Origin: an uncultured Bacteroidota bacterium
GTDB lineage: Bacteria; Bacteroidota; Bacteroidia; Chitinophagales; Chitinophagaceae
DNA length: 9,410 nucleotides
Direction of reading: 5' to 3'
Assembly (NCBI GenBank): GCA_903881265.1
Contig: CAIRSV010000149.1
Span: 1 to 9,410 of the forward strand
The notes beneath the pieces are model-generated. The model ran no database searches. It was not told where the DNA came from and saw only the letters and a program-made list of their open reading frames with translations. Each line of letters opens with the position of its first letter. Position 1 is the stretch's first letter. The position numbers were made by a program, and so were the translations under genes. Positions 1-5,635 of the stretch are shown in pieces.

Positions 1-158
1 ATTCCCAAGTTCGAACTTCCATACGTCCTTCGCATTTTCACTCATCACCAACGACAGTTCGACATTATCGAGCTTCTTAAGCTTCTCTATCAATACTTTC
101 GCATAGATCGCTCCAGATGCGCCGGTGATTCCGATAGCTATTTTTCGCTTTATCATAA
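1..158 (-). CDS. ubiX: UbiX-type flavin prenyltransferase, N-terminal part only (runs off the window)
   Basis: Reading the minus strand from the ATG at 158-156 gives 52 residues that start MIKRKIAIGITGASGAIYAK, followed by a helix (VLIEKLKKL) and a beta strand (VELSLVMSENA). The GITGASGAIYA segment, about residues 9-18, is the FMN-binding G-A-S-G loop typical of UbiX/Pad1 proteins near the N-terminus. UbiX joins dimethylallyl phosphate to reduced FMN to make the prenyl-FMN cofactor used by UbiD-type decarboxylases; in Bacteroidetes these often belong to menaquinone or aromatic-acid pathways rather than ubiquinone. The C-terminal two thirds lie beyond base 1, so the dodecamer-forming and substrate residues cannot be checked. 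It is divergent from ccmB. The start is well placed, since family members begin just before the first strand. A general flavoprotein of the same fold is the main alternative. Confidence 0.85.
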
Positions 159-188
159 TTCTGATTATTTTTGTCAACGTGCGGTTGG

Positions 189-196
189 CAAAACTA
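189..196 (-). promoter_or_regulatory. Possible -7 element for ubiX
   Basis: The minus strand reads TAGTTTTG here, an exact fit to the Bacteroidetes -7 consensus TAnnTTTG, ending about 30 bases before the ubiX ATG. No TTTG-like -33 element is found 19-21 bases further upstream, so this is only a half match and may be chance in AT-rich DNA. Confidence 0.3.
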
Positions 197-380
197 CAAA
201 AGCAATTGGCTAATCGGTATAGTAATATGAAATACATCATACTCTTCGCGCTATTTTTTTATATTCTTGGTATGGGGCCTTTTAATAAATATAAAAATCA
301 ATTTGTTGGTACTTGGTAAACACTAACAAGCAACTTATTTTAAGTGATATACCACATCGACTTTATTCTTCAGCGTACAA

Positions 381-394
381 TTCATACCTTGCAT
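381..394 (+). repeat. 14-base motif copy 1 (TTCATACCTTGCAT) just upstream of ccmB
   Basis: This 14-mer ends 11 bases before the chosen ccmB ATG. The identical 14 bases occur in inverted orientation at 2931-2944, and its 9-base core TACCTTGCA occurs again at 3011-3019. TACCTTGC also resembles a -7 element with one T missing. It may be a shared operator or a promoter element; it could also be chance. Confidence 0.4.
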
Positions 395-405
395 CATTAT
401 CTGAT

Positions 406-1074
406 ATGAATACAACGACTTCGACACAGCGCATCATCAAGCTTATACAGAAAGATCTGTTACTCGAATGGCGTCAGAAATATTCAGTGTATGGCCTATT
501 ACTTTATTTATGTAGTGCCATTTTTGCTATCAATGTGCTGCAAGAGCGGCCAGAACCTGAAATCTGGAACACCTTATTTTGGATCATCCTCTTATTTGTT
601 TCTGTGAACGCGGTAGCGAAAAGTTTCTTACAGGAACACAAAAACAGGAATCTCTATTATTACACTGTGCATCATCCGAAAGAAATTATCATTTCTAAAC
701 TGATTTATAATGTGGTGTTGATGGTACTGATGAGTCTTGTCAGCTTCTTTCTCTTTGCTGTGTTGCTTGGTAATCCAGTGGTTGATTTCTGGAAATTTAG
801 TATGATGGTAATGCTTGGCGGCTTAAGCCTGTCCTTATTATTTACGCTGCTTTCGGCAATCTCAAGCAAAGCAGGAGGCAACTCAGCCCTCATTGCTATA
901 CTTGGTTTCCCATTGGTTGTTCCTCAATTGATTTTATTAGCTGACCTGTCCAAACCATTGTTTATGACATTGTTGGTCGTAGGTTGGTGGAAATTTTTTA
1001 TGGTCTTGCTAGCCCTAGATGTATTAGTGATTCTTCTCTCAGTGATTCTTTTTCCTTTTATGTGGAAAGAGTAA
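406..1074 (+). CDS. ccmB: CcmB-like heme exporter membrane subunit
   Basis: The 222-residue product has the usual length and look of CcmB, the membrane subunit that with the ATPase CcmA forms an ABC complex needed to release heme-loaded CcmE during cytochrome c maturation. The N-terminus (IIKLIQKDLLLEWRQKY, about 10-26) is the typical cytoplasmic amphipathic start. Six hydrophobic helices follow at about 29-45, 55-75, 99-122, 129-152, 159-180 and 198-219. The WNTLFWIILLFVSVNAVAKSF segment (helix 2) and the later SSKAGGNSALIAILGFPLVVP stretch are the most family-like parts. I chose ATG 406 over the in-frame TTG 313 because the 31 extra residues are polar and unlike CcmB, and the family starts right at this cytoplasmic helix. 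No strong Shine-Dalgarno is visible, which is normal here. No ccmA, ccmC or ccmE lies in the window; the downstream gene is convergent, so ccmB stands alone on this side. Confidence 0.88.
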   Translation: MNTTTSTQRIIKLIQKDLLLEWRQKYSVYGLLLYLCSAIFAINVLQERPEPEIWNTLFWIILLFVSVNAVAKSFLQEHKNRNLYYYTVHHPKEIIISKLIYNVVLMVLMSLVSFFLFAVLLGNPVVDFWKFSMMVMLGGLSLSLLFTLLSAISSKAGGNSALIAILGFPLVVPQLILLADLSKPLFMTLLVVGWWKFFMVLLALDVLVILLSVILFPFMWKE

Positions 1075-1111
1075 CCAAATAGGCAACTCTACATTACACA
1101 ACGAACAAAGA

Positions 1112-1612
1112 TCAATCGTCATCCTTATCGCCATCCATTTGTTCAGAAGTCATAGTTGAATCAACAGGTTGATTTTTTCTAATTTCCGTATGCCTGATTT
1201 CTCCACCACTATTGCCTGTTTGCTGCGCAAAAAATAAGACAACAAGACTGCCTCCAATGAGCACATACGATACGATAGAGCTGAATGATTTTCGTTTCCA
1301 ACTAGCCCACAGAGCAATCAAGGCCAGGGCGCCAAGAAGATAAGAAAGGATTGCGAACGTCTCTGCGACCTCTTCATGTTCGTGTATCATCTGACGCGTT
1401 ACACCAGCCAAACCTTTCACAGCTTGTTCAGCATCTTCTCCTGTAAAGAATGCAGGCAAGGTGCCGAGGGCTCCAAGGATAAATACAAAACAAGCCGTTC
1501 GTTTAACAACTTCTGAACGTGATACGAAACCTAGTATCAAAACGGCAAGACCTACAGCAGGAATGATGATAGGAAGATGATTGAAAAGCAAATGATAGTG
1601 AGCTGATTGCAT
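1112..1612 (-). CDS. DUF2231-like four-helix membrane protein with conserved histidines
   Basis: The 166-residue product has four hydrophobic helices at about 11-29, 38-56, 85-104 and 112-131. Motifs include HYHLLFNHLPI at the start (H5, H7, H12), FFTGEDAE after helix 2 (57-62), IHEHEEVAE before helix 3 (H77, H79) and GGEIRHTEIR after helix 4 (H141). This pattern resembles the DUF2231 group of uncharacterised membrane proteins; a heme- or metal-binding redox role is suspected for such proteins but not shown. The C-terminus is a polar tail ending in an acid run (DGDKDDD). ATG 1612 is preferred because it begins directly at the conserved HYH/HLP segment and follows an A-rich leader; an upstream in-frame ATG at 1762 would overlap the preceding gene. 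It starts 53 bases after the ferritin-VIT gene and is probably cotranscribed with it. Its biochemical function is unknown. Confidence 0.75.
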   Translation of the reverse strand: MQSAHYHLLFNHLPIIIPAVGLAVLILGFVSRSEVVKRTACFVFILGALGTLPAFFTGEDAEQAVKGLAGVTRQMIHEHEEVAETFAILSYLLGALALIALWASWKRKSFSSIVSYVLIGGSLVVLFFAQQTGNSGGEIRHTEIRKNQPVDSTMTSEQMDGDKDDD

Positions 1613-1665
1613 GATGTTTTTTTTAATTATGAGTGAATAATACAAGTCTAAAAAAAGATACTTTG

Positions 1666-2766
1666 TTATCCGGCTAATGAAACCCCAATCAGCTTCCCGA
1701 TACCGAAGGTAATTGCGGCTGCAGCTAATCCAAAGATGACCTGCCTGAAACCTGAATACCAAATGCTCTTGCCGGTAAACAAGGTAATCGCCGCTCCAAT
1801 CAAAAACAAGCCTAACCCACTTAATATTGTGCTTAGGATAATTGCTTCGTAACCGCTGAGAAAGAAAAAAGGAATCACTGGAAGAATAGCCCCTACAGCA
1901 AACAACATAAACGATGTGATAGCTGCCTCCATAGCCGATCCTTTCAAATCTTCAGGATTAATTCCCAATTCTTCTTTCACCAATACTTCATGTGCATGCT
2001 CTTTGTTAGCAATAACATCCTTGGCTAATTTCCTAGCTTGTTCTTCTGGAATGCCTTTTGAAATATAAATCAATGCCAATTCTTTTTCTTCTCCTTCAGG
2101 ATTATGTTCGAGCTCTTCCATTTCCAAGGCCATCTGATTTTCATATAATTCCTGAGAGCTCTTCACAGATATCCATTCGCCTAATGACATCGACAAGGCA
2201 CCGGCTAATAAACCCGCCATCCCAGTTAATAACACTTCACTTTGTCCACTTGTTGCACCAGCGATGCCCATCACCAAACTAAAATTTGAAACCAATCCGT
2301 CATTGCCACCTAAGACAGCTGCACGTAAGGCATTACCACCAACTGAACGATGACGTTTTTCAAATCGCGCTAAATTGGTGCCAGAAATATTCGGACTATG
2401 ATCGAGAATATTTTTTAATATAGTAACATGGGCAGTGTCTGATATGGAAACCGGCGAGAAATGCTTGTCTCTTGCTCGTAAAATCGATGTTGAAATACTT
2501 TTTTCAGTGTCTAGCATTACGCCTAGGATATAATCGTATCCGAATACCTGACCGATTTTCTTCAATACCTTGGCTCGGCCTGAAGGTGGTGGCATCGTGG
2601 AAATATCCATGTTATTTTTTTTCATAAACACCTTGGCGTGACCTTCTTCGATTTCGCTCATCTGTCTAAAGACATTTGCCACGTTTGGATCCTTTTCGTT
2701 ATCTGCTAATACACTATATAAGAAGCTTGCGTCTATTTCGGTTTGAATTGATTTGAAATTTATCAT
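1666..2766 (-). CDS. Ferritin-like domain fused to VIT1/CCC1-family metal transporter (MbfA-like)
   Basis: The 366-residue product has two parts. Residues about 1-135 form a rubrerythrin/ferritin-like helical domain with candidate diiron ligands E10, E40-x-x-H43 (EEGH), E88 and D110-x-x-H113. Residues about 139-366 form a VIT1/CCC1 transporter: the signature RHRSVGGNALRAAVLGGNDGLVSN (about 138-161), a first membrane pair, a long acidic cytoplasmic metal-binding region rich in E (ELYENQ...EMEELEHNPEGEEKE, about 206-229), then three C-terminal helices. VIT proteins move Fe2+ or Mn2+ across membranes, usually by proton antiport; ferritin-VIT fusions such as MbfA export iron and protect against iron and peroxide stress. 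ATG 2766 is chosen; the frame is open to a TTG at 2823 but the added 19 residues are not family-like. It is first in a likely two-gene unit with the DUF2231-like gene. Substrate (Fe versus Mn) cannot be read from the sequence. Confidence 0.88.
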   Translation of the reverse strand: MINFKSIQTEIDASFLYSVLADNEKDPNVANVFRQMSEIEEGHAKVFMKKNNMDISTMPPPSGRAKVLKKIGQVFGYDYILGVMLDTEKSISTSILRARDKHFSPVSISDTAHVTILKNILDHSPNISGTNLARFEKRHRSVGGNALRAAVLGGNDGLVSNFSLVMGIAGATSGQSEVLLTGMAGLLAGALSMSLGEWISVKSSQELYENQMALEMEELEHNPEGEEKELALIYISKGIPEEQARKLAKDVIANKEHAHEVLVKEELGINPEDLKGSAMEAAITSFMLFAVGAILPVIPFFFLSGYEAIILSTILSGLGLFLIGAAITLFTGKSIWYSGFRQVIFGLAAAAITFGIGKLIGVSLAG

Positions 2767-2820
2767 ATCGTCTGTTGAAGTTGAATGTGCTATTGCCCCT
2801 AAATTGATAATCGAGTAAGA

Positions 2821-2828
2821 CAAAAATA
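2821..2828 (-). promoter_or_regulatory. Possible -7 element for the ferritin-VIT gene
   Basis: The minus strand reads TATTTTTG, exact to TAnnTTTG, ending 54 bases before the ATG at 2766, a reasonable leader length. The expected -33 TTTG is not seen at 19-21 bases upstream, so support is partial. Confidence 0.35.
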
Positions 2829-2930
2829 CATGCAGTCATTCTTAATTCTACTTTTTAAGCGAAGAGATGGTATAAATGTTGAATGGAATGAATAAGAGGA
2901 TGCTATCATTTTAAAATCAAGGTGATTAGT

Positions 2931-2944
2931 ATGCAAGGTATGAA
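2931..2944 (-). repeat. 14-base motif copy 2, inverted
   Basis: The plus strand reads ATGCAAGGTATGAA, the exact reverse complement of 381-394. With the 9-base core copy at 3011-3019 it forms an inverted pair, TGCAAGGTA at 2932-2940 and TACCTTGCA at 3011-3019, separated by 70 bases that contain the FNR-like box. Confidence 0.45.
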
Positions 2945-2974
2945 GGCTTGTCCATCATAGACTATTTCTTAAAC

Positions 2975-2988
2975 ATGATTTATATCAA
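2975..2988 (+). promoter_or_regulatory. FNR/CRP-family binding site candidate
   Basis: The sequence ATGATTTATATCAA matches 9 of 10 defined bases of the FNR consensus TTGAT-N4-ATCAA. Outside the core the symmetry continues (ACATGAT on the left, ATCAATGT on the right, lacking one T). The centre lies at 2981.5, about 55 bases before the acyl-CoA synthetase ATG and about 215 bases from the ferritin-VIT start. A TSS near 3023 would put the box at -41.5, the classic class II activator position. Which regulator of the family binds, and whether the signal is oxygen, NO or another, is not readable here. Confidence 0.5.
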
Positions 2989-3010
2989 TGTATTCCCGAA
3001 ATACCGAGAC

Positions 3011-3019
3011 TACCTTGCA
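3011..3019 (+). promoter_or_regulatory. TACCTTGCA motif copy 3, possible -7 region of the acyl-CoA synthetase promoter
   Basis: TACCTTGC resembles the -7 consensus TAnnTTTG and lies 17 bases before the ATG at 3037. No TTTG -33 element is evident, fitting a promoter that depends on an activator at the box at 2975-2988. The same nine bases are the core of the repeats at 381-394 and 2931-2944, so an operator role is equally possible. Confidence 0.35.
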
Positions 3020-3036
3020 AAGGAAATAAAAAAAAT

Positions 3037-5091
3037 ATGATTTCAAATGCACTGTTCGATCCCCAAAGTATCGTTGTGATAGGAGGATCAAATGATTGTT
3101 CAAAGCCTGGTGGCAAGGTGCTGCAGAATATTCTAACACATCATTATTCAGGTCAACTTTATGCGGTCAACCCCAAAGAGACGATTGTGCAAGGAATTAC
3201 CTGCTATGCGAATTGCAACGAATTACCCAATGTCGATTTGGCTATCATTGCCATTGCTGCATCCTTTGTAGAAGAAACAATTCGGATCGTAGCGATGAAA
3301 AAAAAATGCAAGGCGTTTATTCTTTTCTCGGCTGGATTTGGAGAGACCTGTGAAGAAGGAAAAGCGCTTGAAAAACGATGTGTAGCTATCATCGAAGAAG
3401 CAGGCGCTACACTTATTGGGCCCAATTGCATCGGTGTGATTACTGAAAAATACAAAGGTGTTTTTGCTGGCCCTATTCCTGCTTATGACATAAAAGGCTG
3501 CGACTGTGTGTCAGAATCAGGTGCTACGATGGTGTATATACTTGAAATGGCAATTCCGCGTGGACTTAAATTTAGAAATATATTCTCTATTGGTAACAGC
3601 GCACAAATAGGCATTGAAGATGTGCTTGAGTATTGGGACGAAACCTATGACCCGAAGAATAGCTCAAGTATCAAATTAGTATACATGGAAAAAATTGGTA
3701 ATCCGAAACGTTTTCTCAAACACGCTCGATCGCTTGTCAATAAAGGGTGTCGTATAGCTGCTATAAAATCGGGTTCAACGGAGGCTGGGTCAAGGGCGGT
3801 TTCTTCTCATACCGGTTCATTATCCGGCTCCAATGTCGCTGTCAGTGCCTTGTTTAGAAAGGCCGGTGTGATTCGCTGCTATAGTCGCGAAGAGCTAGTT
3901 TACACAGCGGCCATTTTTACGTTTAAGCCATTAACAGGAAATAACATTGCTGTGATTACACACGCTGGTGGCCCCGGTGTGATGTTGACAGATGAATTAA
4001 TAAAAGGTGGAATGAATGTTCCTGCATTGGAAGGAACAGCTGCCAATAAATTATTATCCGAATTATATGCAGGCTCCTCGGTTGCGAATCCGATTGACTT
4101 TTTAGCTACGGGCACAGCAAAGCAATTAGGCACTATACTTGATTATGTCGAACATACATTTGATGAAATTGATGCATCTGTTGTCGTGTTTGGCACCACC
4201 GGCATGTGGAAGGTAGATGATGTCTATCAGGTGTTGCATGAAAAAATGAATAGCAGTCAGAAACCTATTTTCCCCATTCTTCCTTCTATGATACAAGCGG
4301 CCGACGAAGTGAGTCAATTTCATTCAAAAGGCCATGTCAACTTCACAGATGAAGTTAGTTTCGGTTACGTATTATCGAAAACATACAGAATGTCGCAACC
4401 CTTTATGGATCCTGTATTGCCTGAAATTAATGTCCTTAAAATTAGATCGCTCATCGATTCTGTCGCAGATGGATATCTCAATCCTCAACAAGTATATGAA
4501 CTCGTTGAAGCGGCCGGCATACCTATGGCTCGACAACAAATAGTCACTACGTCCGATGAAACTAGATTAGTTTCTGTCGCCTTTGGCTTTCCCTTGGTGA
4601 TGAAAGTCATTGGCCCTATACATAAATCTGATATTGGTGGCGTTAAACTCAATATTGGTAATGAAGAGGAAGCCGTCAATACATTTTATGCACTCATGAA
4701 ACTTGATCAAGCGACGGCCGTTTTGATACAACAACAGTTATCAGGCACTGAAATGTTCATCGGCGCTTCACGAGAAGAAAACTTTGGGCATGTTATTTTG
4801 TGTGGACTAGGCGGTATTTTCATTGAAGTATTCAACGATATTTCAGCAGCGATTTCGCCCGTTGGTTACACCGAAGCTCATTCTATGATACGGCATCTAA
4901 AATCATATCCTATACTACAAGGTGTGAGAGGAAAAGCTGGCGTGAATGAACACTTGTTTGCTGAGGCTATCGTTACATTGTCGGCCCTTTTAAACGCCGT
5001 GCCCGAAATTAAGGAGTTAGACATCAATCCGTTAGTAGGAACACCCGACCAGCTTGTGGCGGTGGATGCTAGAGTATTGATTATACGATGA
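3037..5091 (+). CDS. Fused alpha-beta NDP-forming acyl-CoA (acetyl-CoA) synthetase
   Basis: The 684-residue protein belongs to the acyl-CoA synthetase (NDP-forming) superfamily, which interconverts acyl-CoA + ADP + Pi and acid + CoA + ATP through a phosphohistidine. The order is: CoA-binding Rossmann domain (about 1-130; VVIGGSN at 13-19, VNPK at 44-47, GPNCIGV at 128-134); succinyl-CoA-synthetase-like ligase domains (about 150-450) with SESGAT (159-164), GNSAQIGIEDVLEY (186-199) and the catalytic loop SSHTGS, where H258 is the predicted phosphorylated histidine; then an ATP-grasp beta part (about 465-684) with HKSDIGGVKL (H529 onward) and the closing ELDINPLV (660-667). Both halves appear complete, and there is no GNAT domain, so it is not a Pat-type lysine acetyltransferase. 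The fused form and SGAT-type loop are like Bacteroidetes homologues. The substrate could be acetate or another short acid. ATG 3037 follows an A-rich leader; AAAGGA lies at 3019-3024. The FNR-like box upstream suggests low-oxygen control. Confidence 0.9.
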   Translation: MISNALFDPQSIVVIGGSNDCSKPGGKVLQNILTHHYSGQLYAVNPKETIVQGITCYANCNELPNVDLAIIAIAASFVEETIRIVAMKKKCKAFILFSAGFGETCEEGKALEKRCVAIIEEAGATLIGPNCIGVITEKYKGVFAGPIPAYDIKGCDCVSESGATMVYILEMAIPRGLKFRNIFSIGNSAQIGIEDVLEYWDETYDPKNSSSIKLVYMEKIGNPKRFLKHARSLVNKGCRIAAIKSGSTEAGSRAVSSHTGSLSGSNVAVSALFRKAGVIRCYSREELVYTAAIFTFKPLTGNNIAVITHAGGPGVMLTDELIKGGMNVPALEGTAANKLLSELYAGSSVANPIDFLATGTAKQLGTILDYVEHTFDEIDASVVVFGTTGMWKVDDVYQVLHEKMNSSQKPIFPILPSMIQAADEVSQFHSKGHVNFTDEVSFGYVLSKTYRMSQPFMDPVLPEINVLKIRSLIDSVADGYLNPQQVYELVEAAGIPMARQQIVTTSDETRLVSVAFGFPLVMKVIGPIHKSDIGGVKLNIGNEEEAVNTFYALMKLDQATAVLIQQQLSGTEMFIGASREENFGHVILCGLGGIFIEVFNDISAAISPVGYTEAHSMIRHLKSYPILQGVRGKAGVNEHLFAEAIVTLSALLNAVPEIKELDINPLVGTPDQLVAVDARVLIIR

Positions 5092-5123
5092 CAAATCAGC
5101 ATTATCCGTTGGCAGAAAACAAA

Positions 5124-5151
5124 AAAAGGGACAGTGTATACCATCCCTTTT
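5124..5151. terminator. Hairpin between convergent genes, likely bidirectional terminator
   Basis: AAAAGGGA (5124-5131) pairs perfectly with TCCCTTTT (5144-5151) around a 12-base loop. On the minus strand the stem runs into a T-rich tract (complement of the A-run at 5116-5127), a good rho-independent end for trxA. On the plus strand the trailing Ts are fewer (TTTTATTA), so termination of the acyl-CoA synthetase transcript may be weaker. It lies 32 bases past the synthetase stop and 18 bases past the trxA stop. Confidence 0.75.
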
Positions 5152-5169
5152 ATTACGCACTTTATTAGT

Positions 5170-5487
5170 TTACATATTAGAAATAATCTTTCTTTCGAGT
5201 GCAGCCTTAGGCACTGCGCCAACTTGCTTATCAACCACTTTACCATCTTTGATAAACAAGATACAAGGGATACTCGTGATGCCGTATTTAATCGAAAGGT
5301 CTGAATTTTCATCTGTATTGACTTTCCCGATATTGACTTTCCCTTCATATTCGGTAGCTAATGCATCGATTGTTGGCCCTAAAGCGAGACAAGGTCCACA
5401 CCATGGAGCCCAGAAATCGACTACGTTTAATTTTTTTGTTTGAAGAACTTCAGCTTCAAAATTTGCGTCTGTGAATGTTAATGCCAT
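5170..5487 (-). CDS. trxA: Thioredoxin
   Basis: The 105-residue product is a single-domain cytosolic thioredoxin without a signal peptide. It carries the active site VVDFWAPWCGPC with C30 and C33, the buried acid D24, and the IP cis-proline loop at 73-74 (TSIPCILFIKDGK). The C-terminal VDKQVGAVPKAALERKI is typical. Thioredoxin reduces protein disulfides (ribonucleotide reductase, peroxiredoxins and others) with electrons from thioredoxin reductase. One oddity: the residue after the cis-proline is cysteine (C75), where thioredoxins usually have threonine. It follows dnaE on the same strand with 148 bases between, holds its own strong promoter, and ends at a hairpin, so it is probably transcribed independently. 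The ATG at 5487 starts right before the first strand and follows an A-rich leader. Confidence 0.95.
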   Translation of the reverse strand: MALTFTDANFEAEVLQTKKLNVVDFWAPWCGPCLALGPTIDALATEYEGKVNIGKVNTDENSDLSIKYGITSIPCILFIKDGKVVDKQVGAVPKAALERKIISNM

Positions 5488-5531
5488 TGTTTTATTTTTT
5501 ATTTTTAAGATTCGTTTTCTTTACGTGGCTG

Positions 5532-5562
5532 CAAATATAAGTTACTTCGTAGTAACCTCAAC
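5532..5562 (-). promoter_or_regulatory. Bacteroidetes-type promoter for trxA with a dyad in its spacer
   Basis: On the minus strand GTTG (5562-5559) is followed after exactly 19 bases by TATATTTG (5539-5532), fitting TTTG-N19-TAnnTTTG with one mismatch. Transcription would start near 5525, giving a leader of roughly 35-40 bases. The spacer contains a perfect inverted repeat, GTTACT-TCGT-AGTAAC, at 5541-5556. This is the best promoter match in the window. Confidence 0.65.
5541..5556. repeat. Perfect 6-bp inverted repeat inside the trxA promoter spacer
   Basis: GTTACT and AGTAAC flank TCGT. The position between the -33 and -7 elements is where a repressor, or a MerR-type distorting activator, would act. 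No regulator can be named from the sequence. Confidence 0.5.
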
Positions 5563-5635
5563 AGCCTTTTCTATGTCCGTTGTCTATAAACTATTTCAAC
5601 TATTCATCTTACATCATCGTTGCAACTATTTTACT

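Larger units (their letters stand above)
159..405. other. Divergent intergenic region between ubiX and ccmB
   Basis: These 247 bases hold leader and control DNA. On the plus strand there is a TATTTTTG (-7-like) at 168-175 with TTTC 19 bases upstream, a weak candidate promoter far from ccmB. A 30-codon hydrophobic reading frame starts at ATG 227 and ends with TAA at 317-319 (MKYIILFALFFYILGMG...); it could be a small membrane peptide but has no recognisable family. A motif TACCTTGCA at 385-393 recurs twice in the 2767-3036 region. The ccmB frame stays open upstream to a TTG at 313, but the extra residues do not resemble CcmB. Confidence 0.5.

Noticed and set aside
125..319. 64-codon plus-strand frame starting inside ubiX
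   Set aside because: Its first part is antisense to the well-supported ubiX start; only the final 30 codons from ATG 227 are worth a mention.
1075..1111. Possible terminator between convergent ccmB and the DUF2231-like gene
   Set aside because: No inverted repeat with a T tract could be found in these 37 bases.
1156..1166. GTTGAATCAAC palindrome resembling an FNR-type site
   Set aside because: The half-sites are too close together for FNR spacing and it lies in the coding end of the DUF2231-like gene.
4878..5348. 156-codon minus-strand frame across the end of the acyl-CoA synthetase and trxA
   Set aside because: It overlaps two well-supported genes and the terminator, and its translation looks like no protein family.
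5590..5633. Short repeated CAACTATT units after dnaE
   Set aside because: Only two copies in AT-rich DNA, with no hairpin or T tract; not enough to call a repeat element or terminator.
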